Shown one piece after another: positions 25,344 through 34,653 of a stretch of DNA of 64,000 nt. A program made the translations under genes and the position numbers. The stretch comes from Paraburkholderia unamae (GTDB taxonomy: Bacteria > Pseudomonadota > Gammaproteobacteria > Burkholderiales > Burkholderiaceae): positions 95,489 to 159,488 of the forward strand of contig NZ_QLSU01000020.1 in the NCBI RefSeq assembly GCF_003268775.1, given 5' to 3'. The notes beneath the pieces were generated by a model. That model saw nothing but the letters and a program-made list of their open reading frames with translations. It was not told the origin of the DNA and made no database searches. The first letter of the stretch is position 1. The number at the start of each line of letters is the position of its first letter.

Positions 25344-25462
25344 CGCAAAAACTCGCGCCATGTAACACCTGCCCGCCAAGTCTGGCGTTGCCAGAAAGTA
25401 ACCGGCACGAAACCTACGCAGAACCAGAATCTGAAATCCTGTTTCGGAAAAATCCTTCGCCG

Positions 25463-26299
25463 ATGACCAACCCACCCGAACCGAGCGGCAACAACGAAGC
25501 GCCCCGCGAAAAAGACGGCGCCGCCGACGAAGTCACCGCGCTCGCGCGCGGCCTCGCCGTCCTGCGCTGTGTCGCGGCCGCCGACGCGCCGCTGAGCAAT
25601 CGCGAGCTGACCGAACTGACGGGCATCCCGAAGCCCACGCTGTCGCGTCTCACGGGCACACTCGTGAGCACCGGCTTTCTCGCGCGGCTGCCCGACAGCG
25701 AGCGCTTCGTGCTCACCTCGTCGGTGCTGGAGCTCTCCAACGGATTCCTGCGCAACTCCGACATCCGCAGCCGCGCGCGGCCGTTCCTCACCCAGCTTGC
25801 CGAACGCACCGCCCTCTCGGTGCACCTCACGGTGCGCGACCGCCTCGATATGGTGGTGATCGACGCGATCCGCCCCCGTACGGCGGTGCTCGTCACGCGC
25901 CTCGAAGTCGGCTCGCGCATCGACATGGCGCGCACCGCGGTGGGCCGCGCCTATCTCGCCGCGCTCCACCCCGATGCGCGCACCGAACTCACCGCAGCGC
26001 TGCGGGCCTCGACCGGCAACGACTGGGGGTTCGTCGGCAGCCGGCTCGACGCCGCGATCTCCGAGACCTCGGCACAGGGCTACGGGCTCGCGATCGGCGA
26101 GTGGTACGACGGCCTGAACGCCATCGCCACCGCGTTCGCCGGACCCAATGGCGAGATCTACGCGATCAACTGCGGCGGCGCCGCGCAGCAATGCCCGCGC
26201 GAATGGCTCGTCGCCCACGTCGTGCCGCTGATGCGCGAATGCGTCGCGCGCGTCGTCGAGGAAATCGGCGGCGCGCAGCGCCTGCCCATCGGATCCTGA
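25463..26299 (+). CDS. IclR-family transcriptional regulator (second)
   Basis: A 278-residue protein from ATG 25463 (MTNPPEPSGNNEAP); upstream in-frame codons run through the CRP-like site and are unlikely to be translated. Winged helix-turn-helix ARGLAVLRCVAAADAPLSNRELTELTGIPKPTLSRLTGTL (about 27-66) and effector domain (about 100-265) with RDRLDMVVIDAIRPRTAVLV, GRAYLAAL and the conserved AINCGG close. No catabolic gene adjoins it: upstream is the structured intergenic region, downstream the efflux operon after 500 bp. Its target is therefore unclear; autoregulation through the upstream palindromes is likely. Confidence 0.85.
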   Translation: MTNPPEPSGNNEAPREKDGAADEVTALARGLAVLRCVAAADAPLSNRELTELTGIPKPTLSRLTGTLVSTGFLARLPDSERFVLTSSVLELSNGFLRNSDIRSRARPFLTQLAERTALSVHLTVRDRLDMVVIDAIRPRTAVLVTRLEVGSRIDMARTAVGRAYLAALHPDARTELTAALRASTGNDWGFVGSRLDAAISETSAQGYGLAIGEWYDGLNAIATAFAGPNGEIYAINCGGAAQQCPREWLVAHVVPLMRECVARVVEEIGGAQRLPIGS

Positions 26300-26802
26300 G
26301 TGCCCACCGCCCCTTCGCCTTACAGAAAACCCTCAGCAGGTGTAACGACCGTAACGTCCTGAAAGAAACGCCGCTGGACTGTAACGAAGGGGGCAACGTA
26401 GCATCATGCTTTTTGGCGGCAAGGGCCGTCAGGGCTCGCCTGCGCGAAACCGGGCCTGGAGCAGGCCCAGGACGCAATCGCACGCGGCTCGCGCTGGGGC
26501 TGCCGGCTCGGCGCCTGCATGGCACACCGCGCGAACGGACGGAACGCACGGCTCACCTGGCCGCGCCCGCAGCGTCCGGTGCGCCTGTTGCGCCCACACG
26601 CCAGCCAGCCGCACACCGCCCGTGACCTCATGGCGCGGCCCCGGCCAGCCCGCCACGGCGCCTGACATCAAGCTTGCGCGCCATCCACGTAGCATCGGCG
26701 CTCGTGCGGCGCGAGTGCGCCGCCCCATGCGTGCGCCTCGCCGCCCGCGACACATAATCCGCTCACACGAGAGCCCACGAGAACCCGTTACCGACCTGAC
26801 CG
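26300..26802. other. Intergenic region upstream of the efflux operon
   Basis: 503 bp without a gene I can support. At the left end the hexamer GTAACG occurs at 26342, 26351 and 26381 with GCAACG at 26393, which looks like a cluster of direct-repeat protein sites (OmpR-type regulators bind such repeats). A 6-bp hairpin GGGCCT/AGGCCC lies at 26453-26469 without T-tract. The open frames here have no family resemblance. Confidence 0.45.
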
Positions 26803-28167
26803 ATGGATCAACAAGAAAAGCGCCCGGATTCCTCCCGTAGAGATACGAAGCCGCAGTCCCCCGCTCCGGTCGCCGCCAGGCGCGGCAAGGGCAAGTTCAT
26901 CGCGCTCGGCGTCGTGATCGTGATCGCCGGCATCGTGCTGGCACGCTGGCAACCGTGGAACAAGGCGCTTTCGGGCGGCAACGCAGCACCGGCGGCCGGC
27001 GCGCGCATGCGCCACGGCGGCCCGGGCGCGATGGCCAACATGCCCCAGCCGGTGAGCGTGGCCACGGCGAAGGCCGGCGACATGCCCATCGTCATCACCG
27101 CGCTCGGCACGGTCACGCCGCTCGCCGACATCACGGTGCGCACGCAACTTTCCGGCACGCTCCAGAACGTGTACTTCCAGGAAGGCCAGATGGTGAACAA
27201 GGGCGACGTGCTCGCCCAGATCGACCCGCGCCCGTACCAGATCTCGCTCGCCAACGCCGAAGGCCAGCTCGCGCGCGACCAGGCGCTGCTCGCCACCGCC
27301 CGCCTCGACCTCAAGCGCTACCAGACGCTGCTCTCGCAGGACTCGATCGCGAGCCAGCAGGTCGACACCCAGGCGTCGCTCGTCAAGCAGTACGAGGGCA
27401 CCGTCAAGTCCGATCAGGCCAACGTCGACACCTACAAGCTCGACCTCACCTACGCGCGCATCACCGCGCCCGTGTCGGGCCGCGTGGGCCTGCGCCAGGT
27501 CGATCCGGGCAACTACGTGACGCCGGGCGACACCAACGGCCTTGTCGTGCTCACGCAGCTCGAACCGATCAGCGTGATCTTCACGACCTCGGAGGACAAC
27601 CTGCCCTCCATCATGAAACAGTTGCGCGCGGGCACGAAGATGTCGGTCACGGCCTACGACCGCAGCAACACCACGATGCTGGAAGCCGGCTCGCTCCAGA
27701 CCATCGACAACCAGATCGACACCACGACCGGCACCGTCAAACTGCGCGCGAGCTTCACGAACCACGAGCAGATGCTCTTCCCGAACCAGTTCGTCAACGC
27801 GCGCCTGCTCGTCGATACGCTCCACAACGCCGTGATCGTCCCCACTTCAGCCGTGCTCAACGGCTCGCAAGGGCAGTACGTCTATGTCGCGAAACCCGAC
27901 AACACCGTGACCGTGCGGCTCGTGAAGGTCGGCCCCGTGGACGCCGAGCGCACCAGCATCGCCTCGGGACTCGCCGTGGGCGAGCGCGTGGTGACCGACG
28001 GCTCGGACCGCCTGCGCGAAGGCGCGAAGATCACGATTCCCGCCGAGCATCCTCAGCACGCGAAGGGGGCAGCGGGCGCATCCGGTGCGAAGGGCGCATC
28101 GTGGGCCGGCGCCGCCTCGGGCGCGCATCATGGCCGCCGCCACGCCTCGCAGACGCAAGCCCAGTAA
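26803..28167 (+). CDS. mdtA: RND efflux periplasmic adaptor (MdtA-like)
   Basis: A 454-residue membrane fusion protein. N-terminal membrane anchor (about 31-47) after a charged tail, then the beta-barrel/lipoyl/hairpin layout: TPLADITVRTQLSGTLQNVYFQEGQMVNKGDVLAQIDPRPY (first lipoyl half, about 105-145), a coiled-coil hairpin (about 150-205), second half LDLTYARITAPVSGRVGLRQVDPGNYV, and a C-terminal domain with Ala/Gly/His-rich tail. It bridges the inner-membrane pump to an outer-membrane channel. First of a three-gene operon, 6 bp before mdtB. Confidence 0.88.
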   Translation: MDQQEKRPDSSRRDTKPQSPAPVAARRGKGKFIALGVVIVIAGIVLARWQPWNKALSGGNAAPAAGARMRHGGPGAMANMPQPVSVATAKAGDMPIVITALGTVTPLADITVRTQLSGTLQNVYFQEGQMVNKGDVLAQIDPRPYQISLANAEGQLARDQALLATARLDLKRYQTLLSQDSIASQQVDTQASLVKQYEGTVKSDQANVDTYKLDLTYARITAPVSGRVGLRQVDPGNYVTPGDTNGLVVLTQLEPISVIFTTSEDNLPSIMKQLRAGTKMSVTAYDRSNTTMLEAGSLQTIDNQIDTTTGTVKLRASFTNHEQMLFPNQFVNARLLVDTLHNAVIVPTSAVLNGSQGQYVYVAKPDNTVTVRLVKVGPVDAERTSIASGLAVGERVVTDGSDRLREGAKITIPAEHPQHAKGAAGASGAKGASWAGAASGAHHGRRHASQTQAQ

Positions 28168-28173
28168 GCCAGC

Positions 28174-31100
28174 ATGAATCCATCCCGCGCCTTTATCCTG
28201 CGGCCGGTCGGCACGGCGCTGCTCATGGCGGCGATCATGCTGGTCGGTCTCGTCGCGCTGCGCTTCCTGCCGCTCTCCGCCCTGCCTGAAGTCGACTACC
28301 CGACCATCCAGGTGCAGACCTTCTATCCGGGCGCGAGCCCGGATGTGATGACGTCCTCGGTCACGGCGCCGCTCGAGCGCCAGTTCGGGCAGATGCCGTC
28401 GCTCAACCAGATGTCGTCGCAAAGCTCGGCGGGCTCCTCGGTCATCACCTTGCAGTTCAGCCTCGACCTGCCGCTCGATGTGGCCGAGCAGGAAGTGCAG
28501 GCCGCCATCAACGCGGCCGGCAACCTGCTGCCCTCGGACCTGCCCGCGCCGCCGATCTACGCGAAGGTGAACCCCGCCGACGCGCCGATCTTGACGCTCG
28601 CGATCACCTCGAAAACGCTGCCGCTCACGCAGATCCAGGATCTCGCCGATACGCGCCTCGCGCAGAAAATCTCGCAGGTGGCGGGCGTGGGCCTCGTGAG
28701 CCTGTCTGGCGGCCAGCGCCCCGCCGTGCGCATCCAGGCGAATCCGCGCGCGCTCGCGGCCTACGGCCTGAATCTGGACGACCTGCGCACGAGCATCTCG
28801 AACCTGAACGTCAACACGCCGAAGGGCAACTTCGACGGCCCCACGCGCGCCTACACGATCAACGCGAACGACCAGTTGACCGACGCCGACGCGTACAAGG
28901 ACGCCGTGATCGCGTACCGCAACGGCCGCCCCGTCATGCTCACGGATGTCGCGAACATCGTGCAGGGCGCGGAGAACACCAAGCTCGGCGCGTGGGCGGA
29001 CGGCACGCCCGCGATCATCCTGAACGTGCAGCGCCAGCCGGGCGCGAACGTGATCCAGGTGGTCGACAACATCAAGGCGCTCTTGCCGCAGTTGCAGGAA
29101 TCGCTGCCCTCCTCGCTCGACGTGCAGATCGTCACCGACCGCACCACCACGATCCGCGCCTCGGTGCGCGACGTGCAGTTCGAGCTGCTGATGTCCGTGG
29201 TGCTCGTGGTGCTCGTGATGTACCTGTTCCTCGCGAACATCTACGCCACGATCATCCCCAGCCTTTCCGTGCCGCTTTCGCTCATCGGCACGCTCGCGGT
29301 CATGTACCTGTGCGGCTTCTCGCTCGACAACCTCTCGCTCATGGCGCTCACCATCGCGACAGGCTTCGTGGTGGACGACGCCATCGTCATGATCGAGAAC
29401 ATCGCACGCTATGTCGAGGATGGCGAAACACCGCTCGAAGCGGCCTTGAAGGGCTCGAAACAGATCGGCTTCACCATCATCTCGCTCACGGTGTCGCTGA
29501 TCGCGGTGCTGATTCCGCTGCTCTTCATGGGCGACGTGGTGGGCCGCCTCTTTCACGAATTCGCCATCACGCTCGCAGTGACGATCGTGATCTCGGCCGT
29601 GGTCTCGCTCACGCTCGTGCCGATGATGTGCGCGAAGATGCTGCGCCACACGCCGCCGCCCGAAAGCCATCGCTTCGAGGCGCGCGTGCACGCGTTCTTC
29701 GATTACATCATTGGCCGCTACGGCGTGGCGCTCGAATGGGTGCTCGAGCGCCAGCGCCTCACGATGATCGTGTTCCTCATCACGCTCGCGCTCACCGGCT
29801 TTCTTTACGTGGTCGTGCCCAAGGGCTTCTTCCCCGTGCAGGACACGGGCGTGATCCAGGCCATCACGCAGATGCCGCAGTCGGTGTCCTATGCGTCGAT
29901 GGCCGAACGCCAGCAGGCGCTCGCCGCGGAGATCCTCAAGAACGAGAACGTCGAAAGCCTCACGTCGTTCATCGGCGTGGATGGCACCAACATCACGCTC
30001 AACAGCGGGCGCATGCTCATCAACCTGAAGCCGCGCGACGACCGCAGCGAAACAGCGAGCGAGATCATTCGCGACCTGCAAAAGAGCGTGGCCCACGTGC
30101 CGGGCGCGACGCTCTACATGCAGCCGGTGCAGGACCTGACGATCGACTCGACGGTCAGCCCCACGCAATACCAGTTCATGCTGACCACGCCGAACATCCA
30201 GGACTTCACGACCTGGGTGCCCAAGCTCGTGCAGCGTTTGCAGCAGTTGCCCGAACTCGCCGATGTCGCGACCGATCTCCAGGACCAGGGCAGCTCCGTG
30301 TTCATCGAGATCGACCGCGCGAGCGCGGCGCGCTACGGCATCACGCCCGCGACGGTGGACAACGCGCTTTACGACGCCTACGGCCAGCGCATCATCTCGA
30401 CGATTTTCACGCAGTCGAACCAGTACCGCGTGATTCTCGAAGCCGACCCGGTGCTCCAGCACTACACCGATGCGCTGAACTCGATCTACCTGCCCTCCTC
30501 GACTTCGACCACGGGCCAGGTGCCGCTGTCCGCCATCGCGAAGTTCCACGAACGCCCCTCGCCGCTGCTCGTCTCGCATCTCTCGCAGTTCCCGGCCACG
30601 ACGGTGTCGTTCAACCTGGCTGCGGGCTCGTCGCTCGGCGCGGCGGTGAAGGCGATCCAGCAGGCGGAGAAAGACATCGGCTTGCCGGGCTCGTTCCAGA
30701 CGCGCTTCCAGGGCGCGGCGCTCGCGTTCCAGGCGTCGCTCTCCAACGAGCTGTTCCTGATCCTCGCGGCCATCGTCACGATGTATATCGTGCTCGGCGT
30801 GCTGTACGAGAGCTTCGTGCATCCCATCACGATTCTCTCCACGCTGCCTTCGGCCGGGATCGGCGCGCTGCTCGCGCTCATCATGACCGGACACGATCTC
30901 GACATCATCGGCATCATCGGCATCGTGCTGTTGATCGGCATCGTGAAGAAGAACGCCATCATGATGATCGACTTCGCGCTCGAAGCCGAACGCCAGGAAG
31001 GCAAGCCGCCGCGCGAGGCGATCTATCAGGCGTGTCTCCTGCGATTTCGCCCGATCATGATGACGACGATGGCGGCGCTGCTCGGCGCGCTGCCGCTGAT

Positions 31101-31290
31101 GCTCGGCACCGGCGCGGGCAGCGAGCTGCGCCGGCCGCTCGGCATTGCGATCGCGGGCGGCCTGATCGTGAGCCAGGCGCTCACGCTCTTCACGACGCCC
31201 GTGATCTATCTCGCGTTCGATTCGCTGGCGCAGCGCTTGCGGCAACGCTTTGGCGGCGGCGCATCCGGCGCCTCGTCCACGGAGCGCTGA
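28174..31290 (+). CDS. mdtB: RND multidrug efflux permease, MdtB-like
   Basis: A 1038-residue RND pump subunit: 12 transmembrane helices with two large periplasmic loops. Opens SRAFILRPVGTALLMAAIMLVGL and carries the family motifs GFVVDDAIVMIENI (helix 4 proton relay with two Asp), SVPLSLIGT and, near the C-terminus, GIVKKNAIMMIDFA and LRFRPIMMTT. Forms a heterotrimer with the neighbouring MdtC-like subunit and exports drugs, bile salts or similar compounds using proton influx. The stop is 4 bp before the next start, indicating tight coupling. Confidence 0.9.
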   Translation: MNPSRAFILRPVGTALLMAAIMLVGLVALRFLPLSALPEVDYPTIQVQTFYPGASPDVMTSSVTAPLERQFGQMPSLNQMSSQSSAGSSVITLQFSLDLPLDVAEQEVQAAINAAGNLLPSDLPAPPIYAKVNPADAPILTLAITSKTLPLTQIQDLADTRLAQKISQVAGVGLVSLSGGQRPAVRIQANPRALAAYGLNLDDLRTSISNLNVNTPKGNFDGPTRAYTINANDQLTDADAYKDAVIAYRNGRPVMLTDVANIVQGAENTKLGAWADGTPAIILNVQRQPGANVIQVVDNIKALLPQLQESLPSSLDVQIVTDRTTTIRASVRDVQFELLMSVVLVVLVMYLFLANIYATIIPSLSVPLSLIGTLAVMYLCGFSLDNLSLMALTIATGFVVDDAIVMIENIARYVEDGETPLEAALKGSKQIGFTIISLTVSLIAVLIPLLFMGDVVGRLFHEFAITLAVTIVISAVVSLTLVPMMCAKMLRHTPPPESHRFEARVHAFFDYIIGRYGVALEWVLERQRLTMIVFLITLALTGFLYVVVPKGFFPVQDTGVIQAITQMPQSVSYASMAERQQALAAEILKNENVESLTSFIGVDGTNITLNSGRMLINLKPRDDRSETASEIIRDLQKSVAHVPGATLYMQPVQDLTIDSTVSPTQYQFMLTTPNIQDFTTWVPKLVQRLQQLPELADVATDLQDQGSSVFIEIDRASAARYGITPATVDNALYDAYGQRIISTIFTQSNQYRVILEADPVLQHYTDALNSIYLPSSTSTTGQVPLSAIAKFHERPSPLLVSHLSQFPATTVSFNLAAGSSLGAAVKAIQQAEKDIGLPGSFQTRFQGAALAFQASLSNELFLILAAIVTMYIVLGVLYESFVHPITILSTLPSAGIGALLALIMTGHDLDIIGIIGIVLLIGIVKKNAIMMIDFALEAERQEGKPPREAIYQACLLRFRPIMMTTMAALLGALPLMLGTGAGSELRRPLGIAIAGGLIVSQALTLFTTPVIYLAFDSLAQRLRQRFGGGASGASSTER

Positions 31291-31294
31291 CGCG

Positions 31295-34200
31295 ATGAAT
31301 CTCTCGCGCCCGTTCATCTCGCGCCCTGTCGCCACCACGCTGCTCGCCGTCGGCATCGCGCTGGCCGGCCTCTTCGCGTTCACGAAGCTGCCGGTCGCAC
31401 CGCTGCCGCAAGTGGACTTCCCGACCATCTCCGTGCAGGCCACCTTGCCGGGCGCGAGCCCGGAAACCGTGGCGACCAGCGTGGCGAGCCCGCTGGAGCG
31501 GCACCTGGGGTCGATCGCCGACGTGAGCGAGATGACCTCGCAAAGCTCCGTGGGCAGCACGCGCATCACGTTGCAGTTCGGCCTGAACCGCGACATCGAC
31601 GGCGCCGCGCGCGACGTGCAGGCGGCGATCAACGCCGCGCGCGCCGACTTGCCGACGAGCCTGCGGCAGAACCCGACCTACCACAAGGTCAATCCCGCCG
31701 ACGCGCCGATTCTGATTCTCGCGCTCACCTCGCCCACGCTGTCGGCGGGCCAGCTCTACGACTCGGCGGCCACGGTGCTGCAACAGTCGCTCTCGCAGGT
31801 GGACGGCGTGGGCGAAGTCGACGTGAGCGGCTCGGCGAACCCGGCCGTGCGCGTCGAACTGGAACCGCACGCGCTCTTTCACTACGGCATCGGTCTGGAG
31901 GACGTGCGCGCGGCGCTCGCCTCGGCCAACGCGAACAGCCCGAAGGGCGACATCGAGTTCGGCCCGCAGCGCTTCCAGCTCTATACCAACGACCAGGCGA
32001 GCAAGGCGAGCCAGTACAAGGATCTCGTGATCGCGTACCGCAACGGCGCGGGCGTGAAACTCTCGGACGTGGGCGAAGTAGTCGATTCGGTGGAGGACCT
32101 GCGCAACATCGGTCTCGCCAACGGCAAGCGTTCGGTGCTCGTGATCCTTTACCGCCAGCCGGGCGCGAACATCATCGAGACGGTGGACCGCGTGATCGCG
32201 ATGCTGCCGCAGTTGAAAGCGTCGCTGCCCGCCGACGTCGAAGTGATCCCCACTTCGGACCGCTCCGTCACGATCCGCTCGTCGCTCAAGGACACCGAGC
32301 ACACGCTCATCATCGCCGTGGCGCTCGTGGTGATGGTGGTGTTCCTGTTCCTGCGCAACTGGCGCGCGACGCTCATCCCGAGCGTGGCCGTGCCCATCTC
32401 GATCATCGGCACCTTCGCGGCCATGTATCTGATGGGCTTCTCGCTCGACAACCTCTCGCTCATGGCGCTCACCATCGCGACGGGCTTCGTCGTGGACGAC
32501 GCCATCGTCGTGCTGGAAAACATCTCGCGGCATATCGAAAACGGCGTGCCGCGCATGAAGGCGGCCCTGCTTGGCGCGCGCGAAGTGGGCTTCACGGTGC
32601 TCTCGATCAGCGTGTCGCTCGTCGCCGTGTTCCTGCCCATTTTGCTGATGGGTGGCATTGTCGGACGCCTGTTCCGCGAGTTCGCGCTCACGCTTTCGCT
32701 CGCCATTGCGGTGTCGCTCGCTGTTTCGCTCACGCTCACGCCGATGATGTGCTCGCGCCTGCTCGAAGAGGCGCACGAGAAGAAGGAAGAAGGCCGTTTC
32801 GCGCAGTGGCTCGAACGCGGCTTCATGCGCATGCAGGGCGGCTACGAGCGCACGCTCGGCTGGGCGCTCGCGCATCCGTTCATCATCCTGCTCACGCTCG
32901 TCGCGACCATCGCGCTGAACGTCGCGCTCTACGTGGTCGTGCCCAAGGGCTTCTTCCCGCAACAGGACACGGGGCGCCTGATCGGCGGCATCCAGGCCGA
33001 CCAGGCCACCTCGTTCCAGGCGATGAAGGTGAAGTTCGCCGAGATGATGCGTATTGTCCAGGCGAACCCGGCCGTCGAATCGGTCGCGGGCTTTTCGGGC
33101 GGTCGCGCGACCAATGCCGGCTTCATGTTCGTCTCGCTCAAGCCCAAGAGCGAGCGCAAGCTTTCCGCCGATGAAGTGATCGCGCAACTGCGCGGGCCGC
33201 TCTCGAACGTGGCGGGCGCGCGCACCTTCCTGCAAGCGGTGCAGGACATCCGCGTGGGCGGCCGGCAGTCGAACGCGCAGTATCAGTTCACGCTGCTCGC
33301 CGACAACACCACCGACCTCTACAAGTGGGGGCCCAAGCTCACGGAAGCGCTCCAGGCGCGCCCCGAACTCACGGACGTGAATTCGGACCAGCAGCAAGGC
33401 GGCCTGGAAGCGATGATCAACATCGACCGCGCGAGCGCCGCGCGACTGAAAATCACGCCCTCGCAGATCGACAACACGCTTTACGACGCGTTCGGCCAGC
33501 GCCAGGTCTCGACGATCTACAACCCGCTCAACCAGTACCACGTGGTGATGGAAGTCGCGCCGAAGTACTGGCAGAGCCCGACCATGCTCAACGAAATCTG
33601 GGTGAGCACCTCGGGCGGCACGGCGAGCGGCGCACAGAGCACAAACGCGACGGCGGGCACCGTGACCGGGCCGACCACGGCTTCGACGGGCGGCACGGGT
33701 GCCACCACGGCGTCGAGCGCCGCGGCCATCGCGGCCGATTCCGCACGCAACCTCGCGACCAACTCGCTCGCGGCGAGCGGCAAATCGAGCGCCTCCTCGG
33801 GCGCGGCCGTGTCGACGTCGAAGGAAACGATGGTGCCGCTCTCGGCGATCGCTTCGTTCGGCCCCGGCACGACGCCGCTTTCGGTCAATCACCAGAGCCA
33901 GTTCGTGGCCTCGACGATCTCGTTCAACCTGCCGCCCGGCAAATCGCTCTCCGACGCCACCCAGGCGATCTACGACACGATGGGTCAGATCGGCATGCCC
34001 GCGACGATCCACGGCAGCTTCCAGGGCACGGCGCAGGCATTCCAGCAGTCGCTCGACAACCAGCCGCTCCTGATTCTCGCGGCGCTCGCGGCGGTGTATA
34101 TCGTGCTGGGCATTCTGTACGAGAGCTATATCCATCCGCTCACGATTCTCTCCACGCTGCCCTCGGCGGGCGTGGGCGCCCTGCTCGCGCTGCTGCTCTT

Positions 34201-34594
34201 CAAGACGGAGTTCAGCATCATCGCGTTGATCGGGGTGATTCTGCTGATCGGTATCGTGAAGAAGAACGCGATCATGATGGTGGACTTCGCGATTCAGGCG
34301 TCGCGCGAGGGGCTGAGTTCGCACGATGCGATCCGCCAGGCGTGTCTCCTGCGGTTCCGGCCGATCATGATGACGACCTGCGCGGCCCTGCTCGGCGCGC
34401 TGCCGCTCGCGTTCGGACGCGGCGAAGGCGCGGAGCTGCGCGCGCCGCTCGGCATTTCCATCGTGGGCGGGCTGATCGTGAGCCAGATGCTCACGCTGTA
34501 TACGACGCCGGTGGTGTATCTGTATATGGACCGGCTGCGCGTGTGGTGGGATGCGAAACGCGGGCGCGGTGCGCCGGCGGCGACGGTGGAATAA
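31295..34594 (+). CDS. mdtC: RND multidrug efflux permease, MdtC-like, with low-complexity insert
   Basis: A 1099-residue pump subunit from ATG 31295 (MNLSRPFISRPVATTLLAVG). Same RND motifs as its neighbour (GFVVDDAIVVLENI; GIVKKNAIMMVDFA). About residues 770-845 are a Ser/Thr/Ala/Gly-rich stretch inserted in the second periplasmic region, between EIWVSTSGG and VPLSAIASF; the MdtB-like neighbour has only a short SSTSTTGQ at the same place. The operon ends here with a strong terminator; no outer-membrane factor gene follows, so a TolC/OprM-type channel must come from elsewhere. Confidence 0.9.
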   Translation: MNLSRPFISRPVATTLLAVGIALAGLFAFTKLPVAPLPQVDFPTISVQATLPGASPETVATSVASPLERHLGSIADVSEMTSQSSVGSTRITLQFGLNRDIDGAARDVQAAINAARADLPTSLRQNPTYHKVNPADAPILILALTSPTLSAGQLYDSAATVLQQSLSQVDGVGEVDVSGSANPAVRVELEPHALFHYGIGLEDVRAALASANANSPKGDIEFGPQRFQLYTNDQASKASQYKDLVIAYRNGAGVKLSDVGEVVDSVEDLRNIGLANGKRSVLVILYRQPGANIIETVDRVIAMLPQLKASLPADVEVIPTSDRSVTIRSSLKDTEHTLIIAVALVVMVVFLFLRNWRATLIPSVAVPISIIGTFAAMYLMGFSLDNLSLMALTIATGFVVDDAIVVLENISRHIENGVPRMKAALLGAREVGFTVLSISVSLVAVFLPILLMGGIVGRLFREFALTLSLAIAVSLAVSLTLTPMMCSRLLEEAHEKKEEGRFAQWLERGFMRMQGGYERTLGWALAHPFIILLTLVATIALNVALYVVVPKGFFPQQDTGRLIGGIQADQATSFQAMKVKFAEMMRIVQANPAVESVAGFSGGRATNAGFMFVSLKPKSERKLSADEVIAQLRGPLSNVAGARTFLQAVQDIRVGGRQSNAQYQFTLLADNTTDLYKWGPKLTEALQARPELTDVNSDQQQGGLEAMINIDRASAARLKITPSQIDNTLYDAFGQRQVSTIYNPLNQYHVVMEVAPKYWQSPTMLNEIWVSTSGGTASGAQSTNATAGTVTGPTTASTGGTGATTASSAAAIAADSARNLATNSLAASGKSSASSGAAVSTSKETMVPLSAIASFGPGTTPLSVNHQSQFVASTISFNLPPGKSLSDATQAIYDTMGQIGMPATIHGSFQGTAQAFQQSLDNQPLLILAALAAVYIVLGILYESYIHPLTILSTLPSAGVGALLALLLFKTEFSIIALIGVILLIGIVKKNAIMMVDFAIQASREGLSSHDAIRQACLLRFRPIMMTTCAALLGALPLAFGRGEGAELRAPLGISIVGGLIVSQMLTLYTTPVVYLYMDRLRVWWDAKRGRGAPAATVE

Positions 34595-34620
34595 GCGACA
34601 CGCGTGAGCGTGCTCCGAAT

Positions 34621-34653
34621 GCGGCTGAAGCGTGGCTTCAGCCGCTTTTTTTT
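34621..34653 (+). terminator. Intrinsic terminator of the efflux operon
   Basis: Stem GCGGCTGAAGC / GCTTCAGCCGC (11 perfect pairs), loop GTG, then eight T residues, 26 bp after the mdtC stop. The descending arm and T-tract overlap the last codons (AKKSG and stop) of the convergent toxin gene, whose stop is at 34638-34640. Confidence 0.85.

Noticed and set aside
26406..26840. Open frame in the gap upstream of mdtA
   Set aside because: Pro/Arg/Ala-rich, no family resemblance, and it overlaps the mdtA start in another frame; it does not look coding.
27847..31632. A 1261-residue open frame on the minus strand opposite mdtB/mdtC
   Set aside because: It lies antisense to two well-supported RND genes, is rich in His/Arg/Asp/Glu with no domain, and is the usual by-product of strong third-position GC bias.
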